In this document: positions 1-5,160 of the stretch, piece after piece | Numbering within the stretch: the stretch's first letter is position 1 | How the letters are laid out: every line of letters begins with the position of its first letter | Assembly (NCBI GenBank): GCA_030037575.1 | Contig: JASHRB010000549.1 | Span: 1-8,362 of the forward strand | Reading direction: 5' to 3' | Origin: Candidatus Sulfotelmatobacter sp. | Lineage (GTDB): Bacteria > Acidobacteriota > Terriglobia > Terriglobales > Acidobacteriaceae | Length of the DNA stretch: 8,362 bases | The notes under the pieces: generated by a model | What the model saw: the letters and a program-made list of their open reading frames with translations, nothing else | What the model was told of the DNA's origin: nothing | The model's database searches: none | Made by a program: the position numbers and the translations under genes

Positions 1-405
1 TGCCGTCCGCTCTGCCACTCGCTGCTCGAGCAAATCGTGCGCCTCGTTCAGCCGAAGCTGTTTCCGGCGATTCGCCTCACCCAGCGCAATCAACACCGGA
101 CAGCCTATAGCGCAGGCGATTAGTCCGTGAATCTCTCTTTTATCAGTAATTAATAACGCGTTTCGAGGATCGACAAACCAATAGACAATGCCGGAGGCAG
201 CGACCACCGCGGTCAGGATCGAGGGCCAGAGCCCGCAAACGAGCGCCGAGAAAACCACAGCCAGATATACCGTGATATAGAAGCCCGAGTGCTCAAGCAC
301 CGGTTCCAGAAGGCCGCGCAGCAGGATTGAAATGGCGGCACTCGCAAGTGCGACCGCATAGCGCCGCAACACGTATCGCTGGGGCAGGGGAGAAAGAATT
401 CGCAC
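1..405 (-). CDS. Probable sensor histidine kinase, N-terminal membrane domain (partial)
   Basis: The open frame leaves the window at its left edge, so only 135 codons are visible. They read as a membrane sensor domain of the DUF4118/KdpD type: a basic N-terminus (QRYVLRRYAVAL), a hydrophobic helix at about residues 16-34, a helical pair at about 45-82 containing the typical FSALVCGLWPSIL stretch followed by YWFVDP, and another helix at about 100-114. A charged coiled-coil linker follows (LNEAHDLLEQRVAERT), of the kind that leads into PAS or HisKA domains. The kinase core lies outside the window, so the histidine kinase call is inference; a cyclase or other sensor output is possible. There is no ATG in frame before a stop just upstream. 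The chosen start is GTG at 405-403; a second GTG at 372-370 is also possible. Neither has a strong Shine-Dalgarno sequence. The gene is separate from its neighbours, with an extended -10 element just upstream. Confidence 0.72.
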   Translation of the reverse strand, partial: MRILSPLPQRYVLRRYAVALASAAISILLRGLLEPVLEHSGFYITVYLAVVFSALVCGLWPSILTAVVAASGIVYWFVDPRNALLITDKREIHGLIACAIGCPVLIALGEANRRKQLRLNEAHDLLEQRVAERTA

Positions 406-459
406 AGATACTTTCGGACAGCCGCGTCCACTGCTGGCATCACGACCGCAGCGCTCTTC

Positions 460-468
460 ATTTTATCA
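460..468 (-). promoter_or_regulatory. Putative extended -10 promoter for the sensor kinase
   Basis: On the minus strand this reads TGATAAAAT, an extended -10 (TGn) followed by TAAAAT, one mismatch from TATAAT. No good -35 box lies 16-18 bases upstream, which extended -10 promoters can tolerate. Transcription would begin near 453, about 50 bases before the proposed GTG start at 405. This is a prediction from the motif only. Confidence 0.35.
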
Positions 469-524
469 CCGAAAAGCCATGCCGATTCTATGAATTAGCA
501 AACCGGCAGGAGGCGCAGTTTGAT

Positions 525-574
525 TGTCATCCTGAGCAAGCGTTCTTCGTGCAGCGAAGGATCTGGGCGATGCC
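525..574. repeat. Dispersed intergenic repeat, copy 1
   Basis: This copy begins TGTCATCCTGAGC, continues through a TTCTTC core, and closes with AGCGAAGGATC. It aligns along its length with the copy at 5852-5898 and more weakly with 4266-4300. Its ends are partly self-complementary (ATCCT near the left end, AGGAT near the right), so it can fold. It lies between the sensor kinase promoter and the CHAT remnant and may mark the breakpoint where the CHAT gene lost its 5' part. It resembles short CATCCTGAGC...GCGAAGGATC elements that I recall as numerous in acidobacterial genomes. Confidence 0.6.
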
Positions 575-600
575 GCGCGCAAATTACCCGCTTGGCTCGC

Positions 601-1346
601 CTCTTTATCAAACTGCACGAGTACTGGATCGAAGACGTCGCCATCGCTAACGCTCCGTCGCTACGCTTTTTGCCTGACTCGCGCAGCAGCCGGAATCTCG
701 CGCGGGCAAATTGCTGCTTATCGGCAATCCCATTGTGCAAACCGAGCAGCCGGGCAACGCTTATCCCGAGCTGCCGAATGCCCCGGCACAGATGCAGAAC
801 ATTCAGAAATATTTCTCGCCCAGTCAGCAACAAATCTTCGCCTGCGATCGAGCCTCACCCGCTGCATACCTCAGCAACCATCCCGAACAGTTTTCCTACA
901 TTCACTTCGTCGCCCACGGAACCGCCAGCCGCGCCAGCCCGCTCGATTCCGCAATCATTCTAAGCACGAATCCTGCTGCGACCTCCGCGGCTCAGGACGA
1001 CTCCTTCAAGCTCTACGCCCGCGATATTATCGGCACGCCTCACCTGCACGCCGAGTTGGGTTACGATCTCCGCCTGCTACAGCACGGGCAAGCGCACATA
1101 TTCGGGCGACGGACTTGTAGGCCTGTCCTGGGCTTTCCTGCGGGCGGCGCGCACAACGTCATCGCCGCTTTGTGGGAGGTCAGCGACGCGTCTTCCCCCG
1201 AGTTGGTCGACAAATTTTACGGAGAATTGAAACGGGGAAAAAGTCCGAACCAGGCCCTGCGAACAGCGAAGCTCCTGCTGCTTCACAGCAATCAATTTCA
1301 TAGTCCCTTCTACTGGGCGCCGTTCCAGCTTTACAGGGGATCGTAG
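601..1346 (+). pseudogene. Remnant of a CHAT-domain (caspase-like) protein, frameshifted and 5'-truncated
   Basis: CHAT domains are caspase-family cysteine peptidase domains, often fused to TPR repeats. Only a C-terminal CHAT domain is recognisable, spread over two frames. It opens with EYWIEDVAIANAPSLRFL (616 on), then changes frame near 690-710 into KLLLIGNPIVQ. The catalytic His lies in HFVAHGTASRASPLDSAIIL, codon 915-917. One extra base in the GGG run at 1058-1060 shifts the frame, and the next stretch reads LVTISACYSTGKRTYSGDGL with the catalytic Cys at 1075-1077. A missing base near 1146 restores the frame, giving AGAHNVIAALWEVSDASSPE and the usual ending PFYWAPFQLYRGS. Full-length relatives are several hundred residues longer at the N-terminus; here that part is absent and a repeat copy sits upstream. 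Three frameshifts plus truncation argue for a decayed gene. Sequencing error could explain one or two indels but not the missing N-terminus. Confidence 0.85.
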
Positions 1347-1386
1347 CCCGCCATTTCGGACGGCGAGCTTAAACAGAAAGCCCGCC
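1346..1386. terminator. Possible bidirectional terminator with alternative hairpins
   Basis: Three 7-base arms occur in the order GCCCGCC (1346-1352), GGCGAGC (1362-1368) and GCCCGCC (1380-1386). The middle arm can pair with either outer arm, each pairing having one G-T wobble. The site lies between the 3' ends of the convergent CHAT remnant (plus) and STAS gene (minus), where a shared terminator would be expected. No clear T run follows on either strand, so intrinsic termination is uncertain. Confidence 0.35.
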
Positions 1387-1410
1387 TACAGAAGTTTCAT
1401 CTCGCGAGTT

Positions 1411-1749
1411 TCAAACCATCGCAGCCGCACACATCACCGCTGCTGCGCGTTCGTCGCGGTCACCTTCGCAGATCTCGAACAGAGGCTCCACATTTCTGGC
1501 TCGTAGTGCCCGGCGCATTTCCTCGGGAACGTTCTTCAATCGCAGATAAACTCCTGCCGCCTGCAGCGCGATCAACGCGCCAACTCCCGACCAGTCAACT
1601 TTCGTCAGGCCGCCAAGATCCAGAGCAATATCATGCCCATAATGTCCCAAGGCTGCGCACAACAAACCATTTTCTCCGCCGGCTGCGAGCTCGCCCGCAC
1701 AAACCAGGGTCACCGCTTCTCGCGCGCGTTCGACCGTAACCTTCAACAC
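1411..1749 (-). CDS. STAS-domain protein (anti-sigma factor antagonist-like)
   Basis: The 112-residue product is a single STAS domain. Visible pattern: an N-terminal beta strand (LKVTVERAREAVTLVCAGEL), then DIALDLGGLTKVDWSGVGAL at residues 40-59. The latter is the conserved strand-loop-helix in which SpoIIAA-type proteins carry the regulatory serine, here Ser54 in DWSGVG. The segment VYLRLKNVPEEMRRALRARN and the ending VEPLFEI also fit STAS. The family usually works by partner switching with anti-sigma factors or kinases; no such kinase gene is visible here, so the partner is unknown. A longer ATG frame reaches 1836, but GTG at 1749-1747 is preferred. AAAGGA lies about seven bases upstream of it, and the longer form would add 29 residues with no domain resemblance, inside the upstream gene. 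The GTG starts four bases after the upstream stop codon, so translational coupling is likely. Confidence 0.82.
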   Translation of the reverse strand: MLKVTVERAREAVTLVCAGELAAGGENGLLCAALGHYGHDIALDLGGLTKVDWSGVGALIALQAAGVYLRLKNVPEEMRRALRARNVEPLFEICEGDRDERAAAVMCAAAMV

Positions 1750-1753
1750 AGAG

Positions 1754-2095
1754 TCATCCTTTCGCTTCAGCTTTCTGTTCACTTCCTGATTCTCGAAACG
1801 GGCCGCAGCGGCCGCGCATCTGCCGAAATTTCTCACGCTCCTCCGGGGTCATACGCGCCCAGCGCTCCATCATGCGTCGCCGCCAGTACACGTGCGGGCG
1901 GGGCCGTCCGCGCCCCCCCCCGAACAGAATTTTGCTGAGAATCAAAATTCCCAGCGCCTGCCAGAACGTGATCACATGCCAGCCAAACAGGGCCGGCATG
2001 AGCCAGTTCCACAGCCCCATCACAACGAAGCTGAACGCGGCTAAAAACAGCACCGCGATCGCCGCAAACTTCAATATTCTTAAGGTTCTTCTCAT
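1754..2095 (-). CDS. Small two-helix membrane protein linked to ECF sigma factor
   Basis: This 113-residue product has a basic N-terminus (MRRTLRILK), a hydrophobic helix at about 10-29, a short loop rich in Trp (GLWNWLMPALFGWHVITFWQ), a second helix at about 41-58, and then a basic tail (GRGRPRPHVYWRRRMMERW) ending in a TPEEREKFRQ segment. By the positive-inside rule both ends should be cytoplasmic. I do not recognise a named family, though I recall similar small proteins near ECF sigma factors in Acidobacteria. It could regulate the sigma factor from the membrane, but it has no zinc-binding HxxxCxxC anti-sigma motif, so that is only a suggestion. It starts 24 bases after the sigma gene and ends four bases before the STAS start. 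A run of nine G on the coding strand (1913-1921) lies just after the second helix. Confidence 0.75.
   Translation of the reverse strand: MRRTLRILKFAAIAVLFLAAFSFVVMGLWNWLMPALFGWHVITFWQALGILILSKILFGGGRGRPRPHVYWRRRMMERWARMTPEEREKFRQMRGRCGPFRESGSEQKAEAKG
1913..1921. repeat. Nine-base C/G homopolymer inside the small membrane gene
   Basis: The plus strand carries nine consecutive C. On the coding (minus) strand these encode the Gly-Gly-Gly after Phe at the end of the second membrane helix. Loss or gain of one base would leave both helices intact and replace the basic cytoplasmic tail with an unrelated one. This could be a slippage-prone tract or a sequencing-sensitive spot. The present frame appears right, because the downstream MMERWARMTPEEREKFRQ is the plausible tail. 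Confidence 0.6.
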
Positions 2096-2119
2096 AGCTC
2101 GGTCCCAAACCTTTCCTGA

Positions 2120-2677
2120 CTATCCTTCTATGAACTCGCCGTAGATGGCCTGCAGCCGCCCACGCAGATGCAGGACCGCATAATGCTTGCGCGAAAGCAG
2201 CGTGTTCACGCTCACTCCCGTCTGCGCCGCAATCTCCTTGAAGCTGTAGCCCATCAATTCGTGGGCTACGAAAACTTCGCGCTGTTCCTCGGGCAACTCA
2301 TCTAAAGCCGCATCCAACTCATGCGCCAGTGCGCTGCGGACGTATTCCGCTTCCGGCCCGGCATCGCGCGACGGAAGCATCTGTTCGAGCTGCAGCAAAT
2401 CGCCATCTTCCCTCGGCGCTTTGGGCTCATCTCTTTCCGCTTCGCGTTGCTTTCTGCGAAACAAGTCGATGATCCGGTTGCGCGCCACCCGAAACAGCCA
2501 GGCCGTCACCTGCTCAACCGGCCGCATCATCCGGTAGGCTTCGATCAACTCGTAGAAGACTTCCTGCAGAATGTCTTCGGCGTCGCTCTGATCGGCCACG
2601 CGCCGGCGAATAAAGCGGCGCAGCCCGGCGTATTCCCGGTCGATAGCGTCGACAATGTGCTGGTCTTGCTCGGTCAT
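2120..2677 (-). CDS. ECF-family RNA polymerase sigma factor
   Basis: The 185-residue product has the two ECF domains. Region 2 lies at about residues 15-77: LRRFIRRRV, then DAEDILQEVFYELIEAY, then the -10 recognition helix TAWLFRVARNRIIDLFRRK. An acidic linker follows (about 78-120). Region 4 lies at about 122-172 with LDELPEEQREVFVAHELMG and the -35 helix-turn-helix SFKEIAAQTGVSVNTLLSRK. It directs RNA polymerase to a dedicated promoter set. The frame also opens at ATG 2707, but ATG 2677 is preferred: AGAAGG lies nine bases upstream, and a possible promoter would place the transcript start close to 2707. No classical anti-sigma gene follows; instead the sigma gene leads a cassette with a two-helix membrane protein and a STAS protein, which may take over its control. 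Identity as an ECF sigma is firm; the signal and regulon are unknown. Confidence 0.93.
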   Translation of the reverse strand: MTEQDQHIVDAIDREYAGLRRFIRRRVADQSDAEDILQEVFYELIEAYRMMRPVEQVTAWLFRVARNRIIDLFRRKQREAERDEPKAPREDGDLLQLEQMLPSRDAGPEAEYVRSALAHELDAALDELPEEQREVFVAHELMGYSFKEIAAQTGVSVNTLLSRKHYAVLHLRGRLQAIYGEFIEG

Positions 2678-2715
2678 CGGCCATCGCCTTCTGAGCGCCT
2701 CCTCCATCCATATCT

Positions 2716-2746
2716 GTAGACGATTGAGCGGCGAAAATATTGTTTC
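2716..2746 (-). promoter_or_regulatory. Possible ECF-type promoter upstream of the sigma gene
   Basis: The minus strand has GAAACAA (2746-2740), 18 bases, then GTCTAC (2721-2716), resembling the GGAACTT / GTCTAA pattern recognised by many ECF sigma factors. The spacing is one or two bases longer than typical. If real, transcription would start around 2706-2710, leaving a leader of about 30 bases before ATG 2677, and the gene could be autoregulated. This is motif matching in a single sequence and remains weak. Confidence 0.25.
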
Positions 2747-2920
2747 GTATTTGGCGGCGAAAGCGTCATCACCACCGCGCCGCCGGCCTTAAGCGTGGCG
2801 ATTCGATCAAGATCAGGGGGCAACCATGAGCAGAGTGGCTGAAAACAAAGTGGCGGCCAGGACCAGGGTCGTCCGGGCGGCAACGCCTCAAGCGGCAGTT
2901 AGCGCCGCGATCACGTGATG

Positions 2921-2947
2921 GCCGCCCCTCGAGCTTGTCGGGGTGGC
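2921..2947 (-). terminator. Possible hairpin terminator downstream of hisC
   Basis: The arms GCCGCCCC and GGGGTGGC form an 8-base stem with one wobble pair and an 11-base loop, about 100 bases past the hisC stop. There is no U run after it in the minus direction, so it may instead be a transcript-end stabiliser or have no role. Confidence 0.3.
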
Positions 2948-3049
2948 GCACGATTCGCACGCTGCTTCTTATGCGCATCTCAGCCAGCGTCTTGAAAAGG
3001 GTATGGTGTTGCGTCGGAGACAGCAGCGGGTACGTTGTTGCGGCCGCTT

Positions 3050-4222
3050 TCAGTCGCTTCCCACCAACCGCGGTCGCGGCTGGCTGTTCCGCGGCCCCCT
3101 CATCGCTTCCAAAAATATCTGGTTCTGCTCCGGCGTTCCGACGGTTGCGCGAATGCAGTTGGGCGCGCCCCAATGCCCCAGCGGACGCACCGCCACTCCT
3201 TGCTCGCGCAACTCATTCGCCAGAACTTCCGCATCTTCGTTCACGTCGCAGCACAAAAAATTCGCCGATGTCTGTGTTACCCGATATCCAAGGAGTTCCA
3301 ATTCCCTCCCGAGAAACCTAGCTTGCACGGCATTGTTCTCAACCACGCGACGAATATGCCCGGCATCGTCCAGCGCCGCCATGGCCGCGGCCTGCGCCAG
3401 TGAGGGCACGGAATACGTGTTGCGCATGCGGGCGCAATATCCCAGCAACTCCGCCGGCCCAAGCCCGTAACCCACGCGCAATCCCGCCAATCCATGGGCT
3501 TTCGAAAAAGTTCTTAGCACGACCGCGCTCGCACCCTGCCGTAGATAATCGAGCGAGCGCGAGTAGTTCATTCGCCTCAAGGACGCAAAGTACAGGGCAA
3601 ACTCGTAATAAGCCTCATCCAGAACCACCACCACGTGCTGCGGCACTCGCGCCAGAAACTGCTCAACTTGTTCCGCTTCCACCATGGTGCCAGTCGGATT
3701 ATTCGGGTTCGCCACAAACACGATGCGCGTGTTCGCATCGATGGATGCCAGGATCGCCCGCAGATCAAAGCAGTCATCTCGCATCGGCACTTCGCGCAAC
3801 CGCGCTCCCGCTGCATGAACCGCCATTGGATACACAATAAACGAACGCTCGCTGGTCACCGCATTCAACCCCGGTGCGAGCAGCGTCTGGCAGAGCAGGC
3901 TGAGCATTCCCGTCGAGCCCGCCGTCACCAGCACCTGTTCAGGAGGCAATCCGTGATGCTCCGCCAGCTTTAATCGCAGCTGCGTGCAATCGTCATCCGG
4001 ATAAAGACTGCTCGACGCGAGCGCGCTTCGCATCGCGTCCAGCGCCAGGGGCGAAGGCCCGAATGGGTTTTCGTTGGAGTCCAGCTTGATTACTGCGCGG
4101 TGCTCAACCGGTTGTCGCACAACAAAGGGGAAATTCGTTGTGCCCATCTCGCGCGCCGGCTTCGAAACCAAATCGAAAAAGCGGCTCATGCTTGCCGCAC
4201 ATGATGCCACGGAAAGGTTCAT
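3050..4222 (-). CDS. hisC: Histidinol-phosphate aminotransferase
   Basis: This is a PLP-dependent class I/II aminotransferase of the HisC type. HisC converts imidazole acetol phosphate plus glutamate to histidinol phosphate plus 2-oxoglutarate in cytoplasmic histidine synthesis. Visible motifs (numbering from ATG 4222, 390 residues): LDSNENPFGPSP near residues 48-59, VTAGSTGML near 99-107 in the cofactor phosphate region, NPNNPTG at 172-178, LDEAYYEF at 201-208 with the Asp that contacts the pyridine nitrogen, and TFSKAHGLAGLRVGYG with the Schiff-base Lys241. NCIRATVGTPEQN near the C-terminus carries the substrate carboxylate-binding Arg. The frame also opens at GTG 4231; ATG 4222 is preferred because GGTGG lies five bases upstream, and a start 33 bases further in is possible. 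Length is slightly above the usual 350-370. It is the last gene of the housekeeping block, 77 bases after rluB, with no other his gene in view. Related aminotransferases acting on aromatic or other phosphorylated substrates cannot be fully excluded. Confidence 0.9.
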   Translation of the reverse strand: MNLSVASCAASMSRFFDLVSKPAREMGTTNFPFVVRQPVEHRAVIKLDSNENPFGPSPLALDAMRSALASSSLYPDDDCTQLRLKLAEHHGLPPEQVLVTAGSTGMLSLLCQTLLAPGLNAVTSERSFIVYPMAVHAAGARLREVPMRDDCFDLRAILASIDANTRIVFVANPNNPTGTMVEAEQVEQFLARVPQHVVVVLDEAYYEFALYFASLRRMNYSRSLDYLRQGASAVVLRTFSKAHGLAGLRVGYGLGPAELLGYCARMRNTYSVPSLAQAAAMAALDDAGHIRRVVENNAVQARFLGRELELLGYRVTQTSANFLCCDVNEDAEVLANELREQGVAVRPLGHWGAPNCIRATVGTPEQNQIFLEAMRGPRNSQPRPRLVGSD

Positions 4223-4265
4223 TTGTGCCACCGAATTTGTTCACCGGCACTGGCCCATTTTGGAG

Positions 4266-4300
4266 TGTCATTCGGAGCAGCGCTCTTTTGCGACGCAAAT
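4266..4300. repeat. Dispersed intergenic repeat, degenerate copy 3
   Basis: This begins TGTCATTCGGAGCAGCG, then TCTTTTGCGACGCAAA, matching the left half of the copies at 525 and 5852 and only loosely the right half. It lies in the rluB-hisC spacer, and its right end reaches the rluB stop codon. The match is weaker than between the other two copies. Confidence 0.4.
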
Positions 4301-5061
4301 TAGCGCGCGCTTGCTTCGCCTCCTTTTTGACGGTTCACTGCCGTTCGCAGACGGTCCACTTCCTGCCTGGTCAGTTCTCGAAATCCTCCCGGCGGCACAT
4401 CCAGGGTGAGCGGGCCATAACGCACGCGCTTGATCTTCTCGACCGGGTGGCCGACCTTCTCGAACATGCGCCGAATCTCGCGATTTCGGCCTTCGATCAG
4501 CGTCACTTCATACCACGGATTGTTCGCTTCTTTAATGAGCTTGATCCCCGCCGGCGCGGCACGCACTCGCCGCCCATCATCAGTCGCAATCGAAACGCCT
4601 GCACGCAGTTTTTCGAGTTCTTCATTGCTCGGCGTGCCCGCGAGCTTCACCACATAAGTCTTCTGCACCTGCGACGCCGCTCTCATCAGCTTATTGGCAA
4701 GCGCGCCATCATTCGTCAGCAGAAGCAATCCTTCACTCCCGTAATCCAACCGTCCTACCGGATATACCCGCTTTTTCACTCCGCGAATGAGTTGCATCAC
4801 CGTCGGCCGGTTCTCCGGATCGCTCACCGTTGTCACGTAGCCTTTGGGTTTATTCAGCAGCAGATAAACATGATGCTGTGCACCGTGCAGCAGCTTTCCG
4901 TCGACGCGAATGTGGTCGGTTTCCGAGTCGGCTTTTGTCCCGAGTTCGGTGACCACGCTTCCATTGATCTGGACGCGGCCTGAGGCAATCAGTTCCTCGG
5001 CTTTGCGCCGCGATGCGAGCCCAGCTGCGGCAATAATTTTTTGCAGGCGCTCGGTAGACAT
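4300..5061 (-). CDS. rluB: 23S rRNA pseudouridine synthase of the RluB type
   Basis: The 253-residue product has an N-terminal S4 RNA-binding domain (about residues 1-60: ERLQKIIAAAGLASRRKAEE, then GRVQING) followed by an RsuA/RluB catalytic domain. The latter contains VYLLLNKPKGYVTT, the active-site GRLDYGSEGLLLLTNDG with catalytic Asp106, VQKTYVVKL, and EGRNREIRRMFEKVGHPVEK. Members of this family isomerise one uridine in helix 89 of 23S rRNA (position 2605 in E. coli for RluB); RsuA and RluE are close relatives acting elsewhere, so the exact site is inferred. The C-terminus has a short basic tail (RTAVNRQKGGEASAR). ATG 5061 is the natural start because the S4 domain begins directly after it, although no strong Shine-Dalgarno sequence is visible. 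It follows scpB after a 97-base spacer crowded with inverted repeats, which could lower or uncouple its expression. The scpA-scpB-rluB order is common in bacteria. Confidence 0.93.
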   Translation of the reverse strand: MSTERLQKIIAAAGLASRRKAEELIASGRVQINGSVVTELGTKADSETDHIRVDGKLLHGAQHHVYLLLNKPKGYVTTVSDPENRPTVMQLIRGVKKRVYPVGRLDYGSEGLLLLTNDGALANKLMRAASQVQKTYVVKLAGTPSNEELEKLRAGVSIATDDGRRVRAAPAGIKLIKEANNPWYEVTLIEGRNREIRRMFEKVGHPVEKIKRVRYGPLTLDVPPGGFRELTRQEVDRLRTAVNRQKGGEASAR

Positions 5062-5067
5062 GTGGAA

Positions 5068-5089
5068 GCGCGGTGCATCAGCGCCGCGC
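5068..5089. repeat. Inverted repeat 1 of the scpB-rluB spacer
   Basis: Arms GCGCGG (5068-5073) and CCGCGC (5084-5089) form a perfect 6-base stem with a 10-base loop, just upstream of the rluB start. In mRNA it would sit close to the ribosome binding region of rluB and could affect translation. Confidence 0.55.
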
Positions 5090-5102
5090 TATGATTCATA
5101 GC
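5088..5102. repeat. Inverted repeat 2 of the scpB-rluB spacer
   Basis: GCTATGA-T-TCATAGC is a perfect 7-base inverted repeat around a single base. The loop is too short for an RNA hairpin with all pairs formed. It is more like a DNA palindrome for a dimeric protein, or a hairpin with a frayed tip. Confidence 0.6.
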
Positions 5103-5103
5103 C

Positions 5104-5125
5104 GGGCACGCCCGCAGGCGTGCCC
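5104..5125 (-). terminator. Strong hairpin between scpB and rluB (terminator or REP-like)
   Basis: Arms GGGCACGCC and GGCGTGCCC form a perfect 9-base GC-rich stem with a 4-base loop (CGCA). No T run follows in the minus direction, so it is not a classical intrinsic terminator for scpB. In the plus direction it is followed by AAAGAATTT. It may be a repetitive extragenic palindrome or an mRNA-stabilising structure. Confidence 0.5.
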
Positions 5126-5139
5126 AAAGAATTTCCCTG

Positions 5140-5160
5140 AGAGCGGCATCCCCCCGCTCT
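5140..5160. repeat. Inverted repeat 4, overlapping the scpB stop codon
   Basis: Arms AGAGCGG (5140-5146) and CCGCTCT (5154-5160) form a perfect 7-base stem with a 7-base loop. The right arm overlaps the scpB stop codon at 5159-5161. On the scpB transcript this would be the first of four consecutive hairpins. Confidence 0.55.

Larger units (their letters stand above)
2678..3049. other. Non-coding region between hisC and the ECF sigma gene
   Basis: No frame here looks like a real protein; open frames are short and extend into neighbouring genes in other frames. Structures seen: arms GCGGC (2892-2896) and GCCGC (2904-2908); a perfect 10-base palindrome ATCACGTGAT (2910-2919); and an 8-base stem GCCGCCCC (2921-2928) with GGGGTGGC (2940-2947), one wobble pair. 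A possible ECF promoter lies at 2716-2746. The rest (about 2750-2890) shows nothing recognisable. Confidence 0.6.

Noticed and set aside
213..461. ATG-started minus-strand frame of 82 residues over the sensor gene
   Set aside because: Its product is Cys/Arg/Ser-rich without domain character, while the overlapping frame (405 down to 1) gives clean membrane helices and a coiled coil. It is probably a shadow frame.
495..833. Minus-strand frame opposite the CHAT remnant
   Set aside because: No family resemblance, and it runs through the repeat and the CHAT sequence. Antisense shadow.
1750..1836. Longer STAS protein starting at ATG 1836
   Set aside because: It adds 29 residues with no STAS resemblance inside the preceding gene. 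The GTG at 1749 has AAAGGA at good spacing.
1872..2144. Plus-strand frame over the small membrane gene
   Set aside because: It is antisense to a gene with clear helices and operon context, and its composition is a mirror of the opposite strand.
2769..3173. Minus-strand 134-residue frame downstream of hisC
   Set aside because: Its first part is hisC in another frame, and the rest is Arg/Pro/Gly-rich with no domain. The hisC end at 3050 looks natural.
4138..4983. Long plus-strand frame of 281 residues
   Set aside because: It lies entirely antisense to rluB and the hisC start. His/Arg/Ser-rich composition is typical of GC-rich shadow frames.
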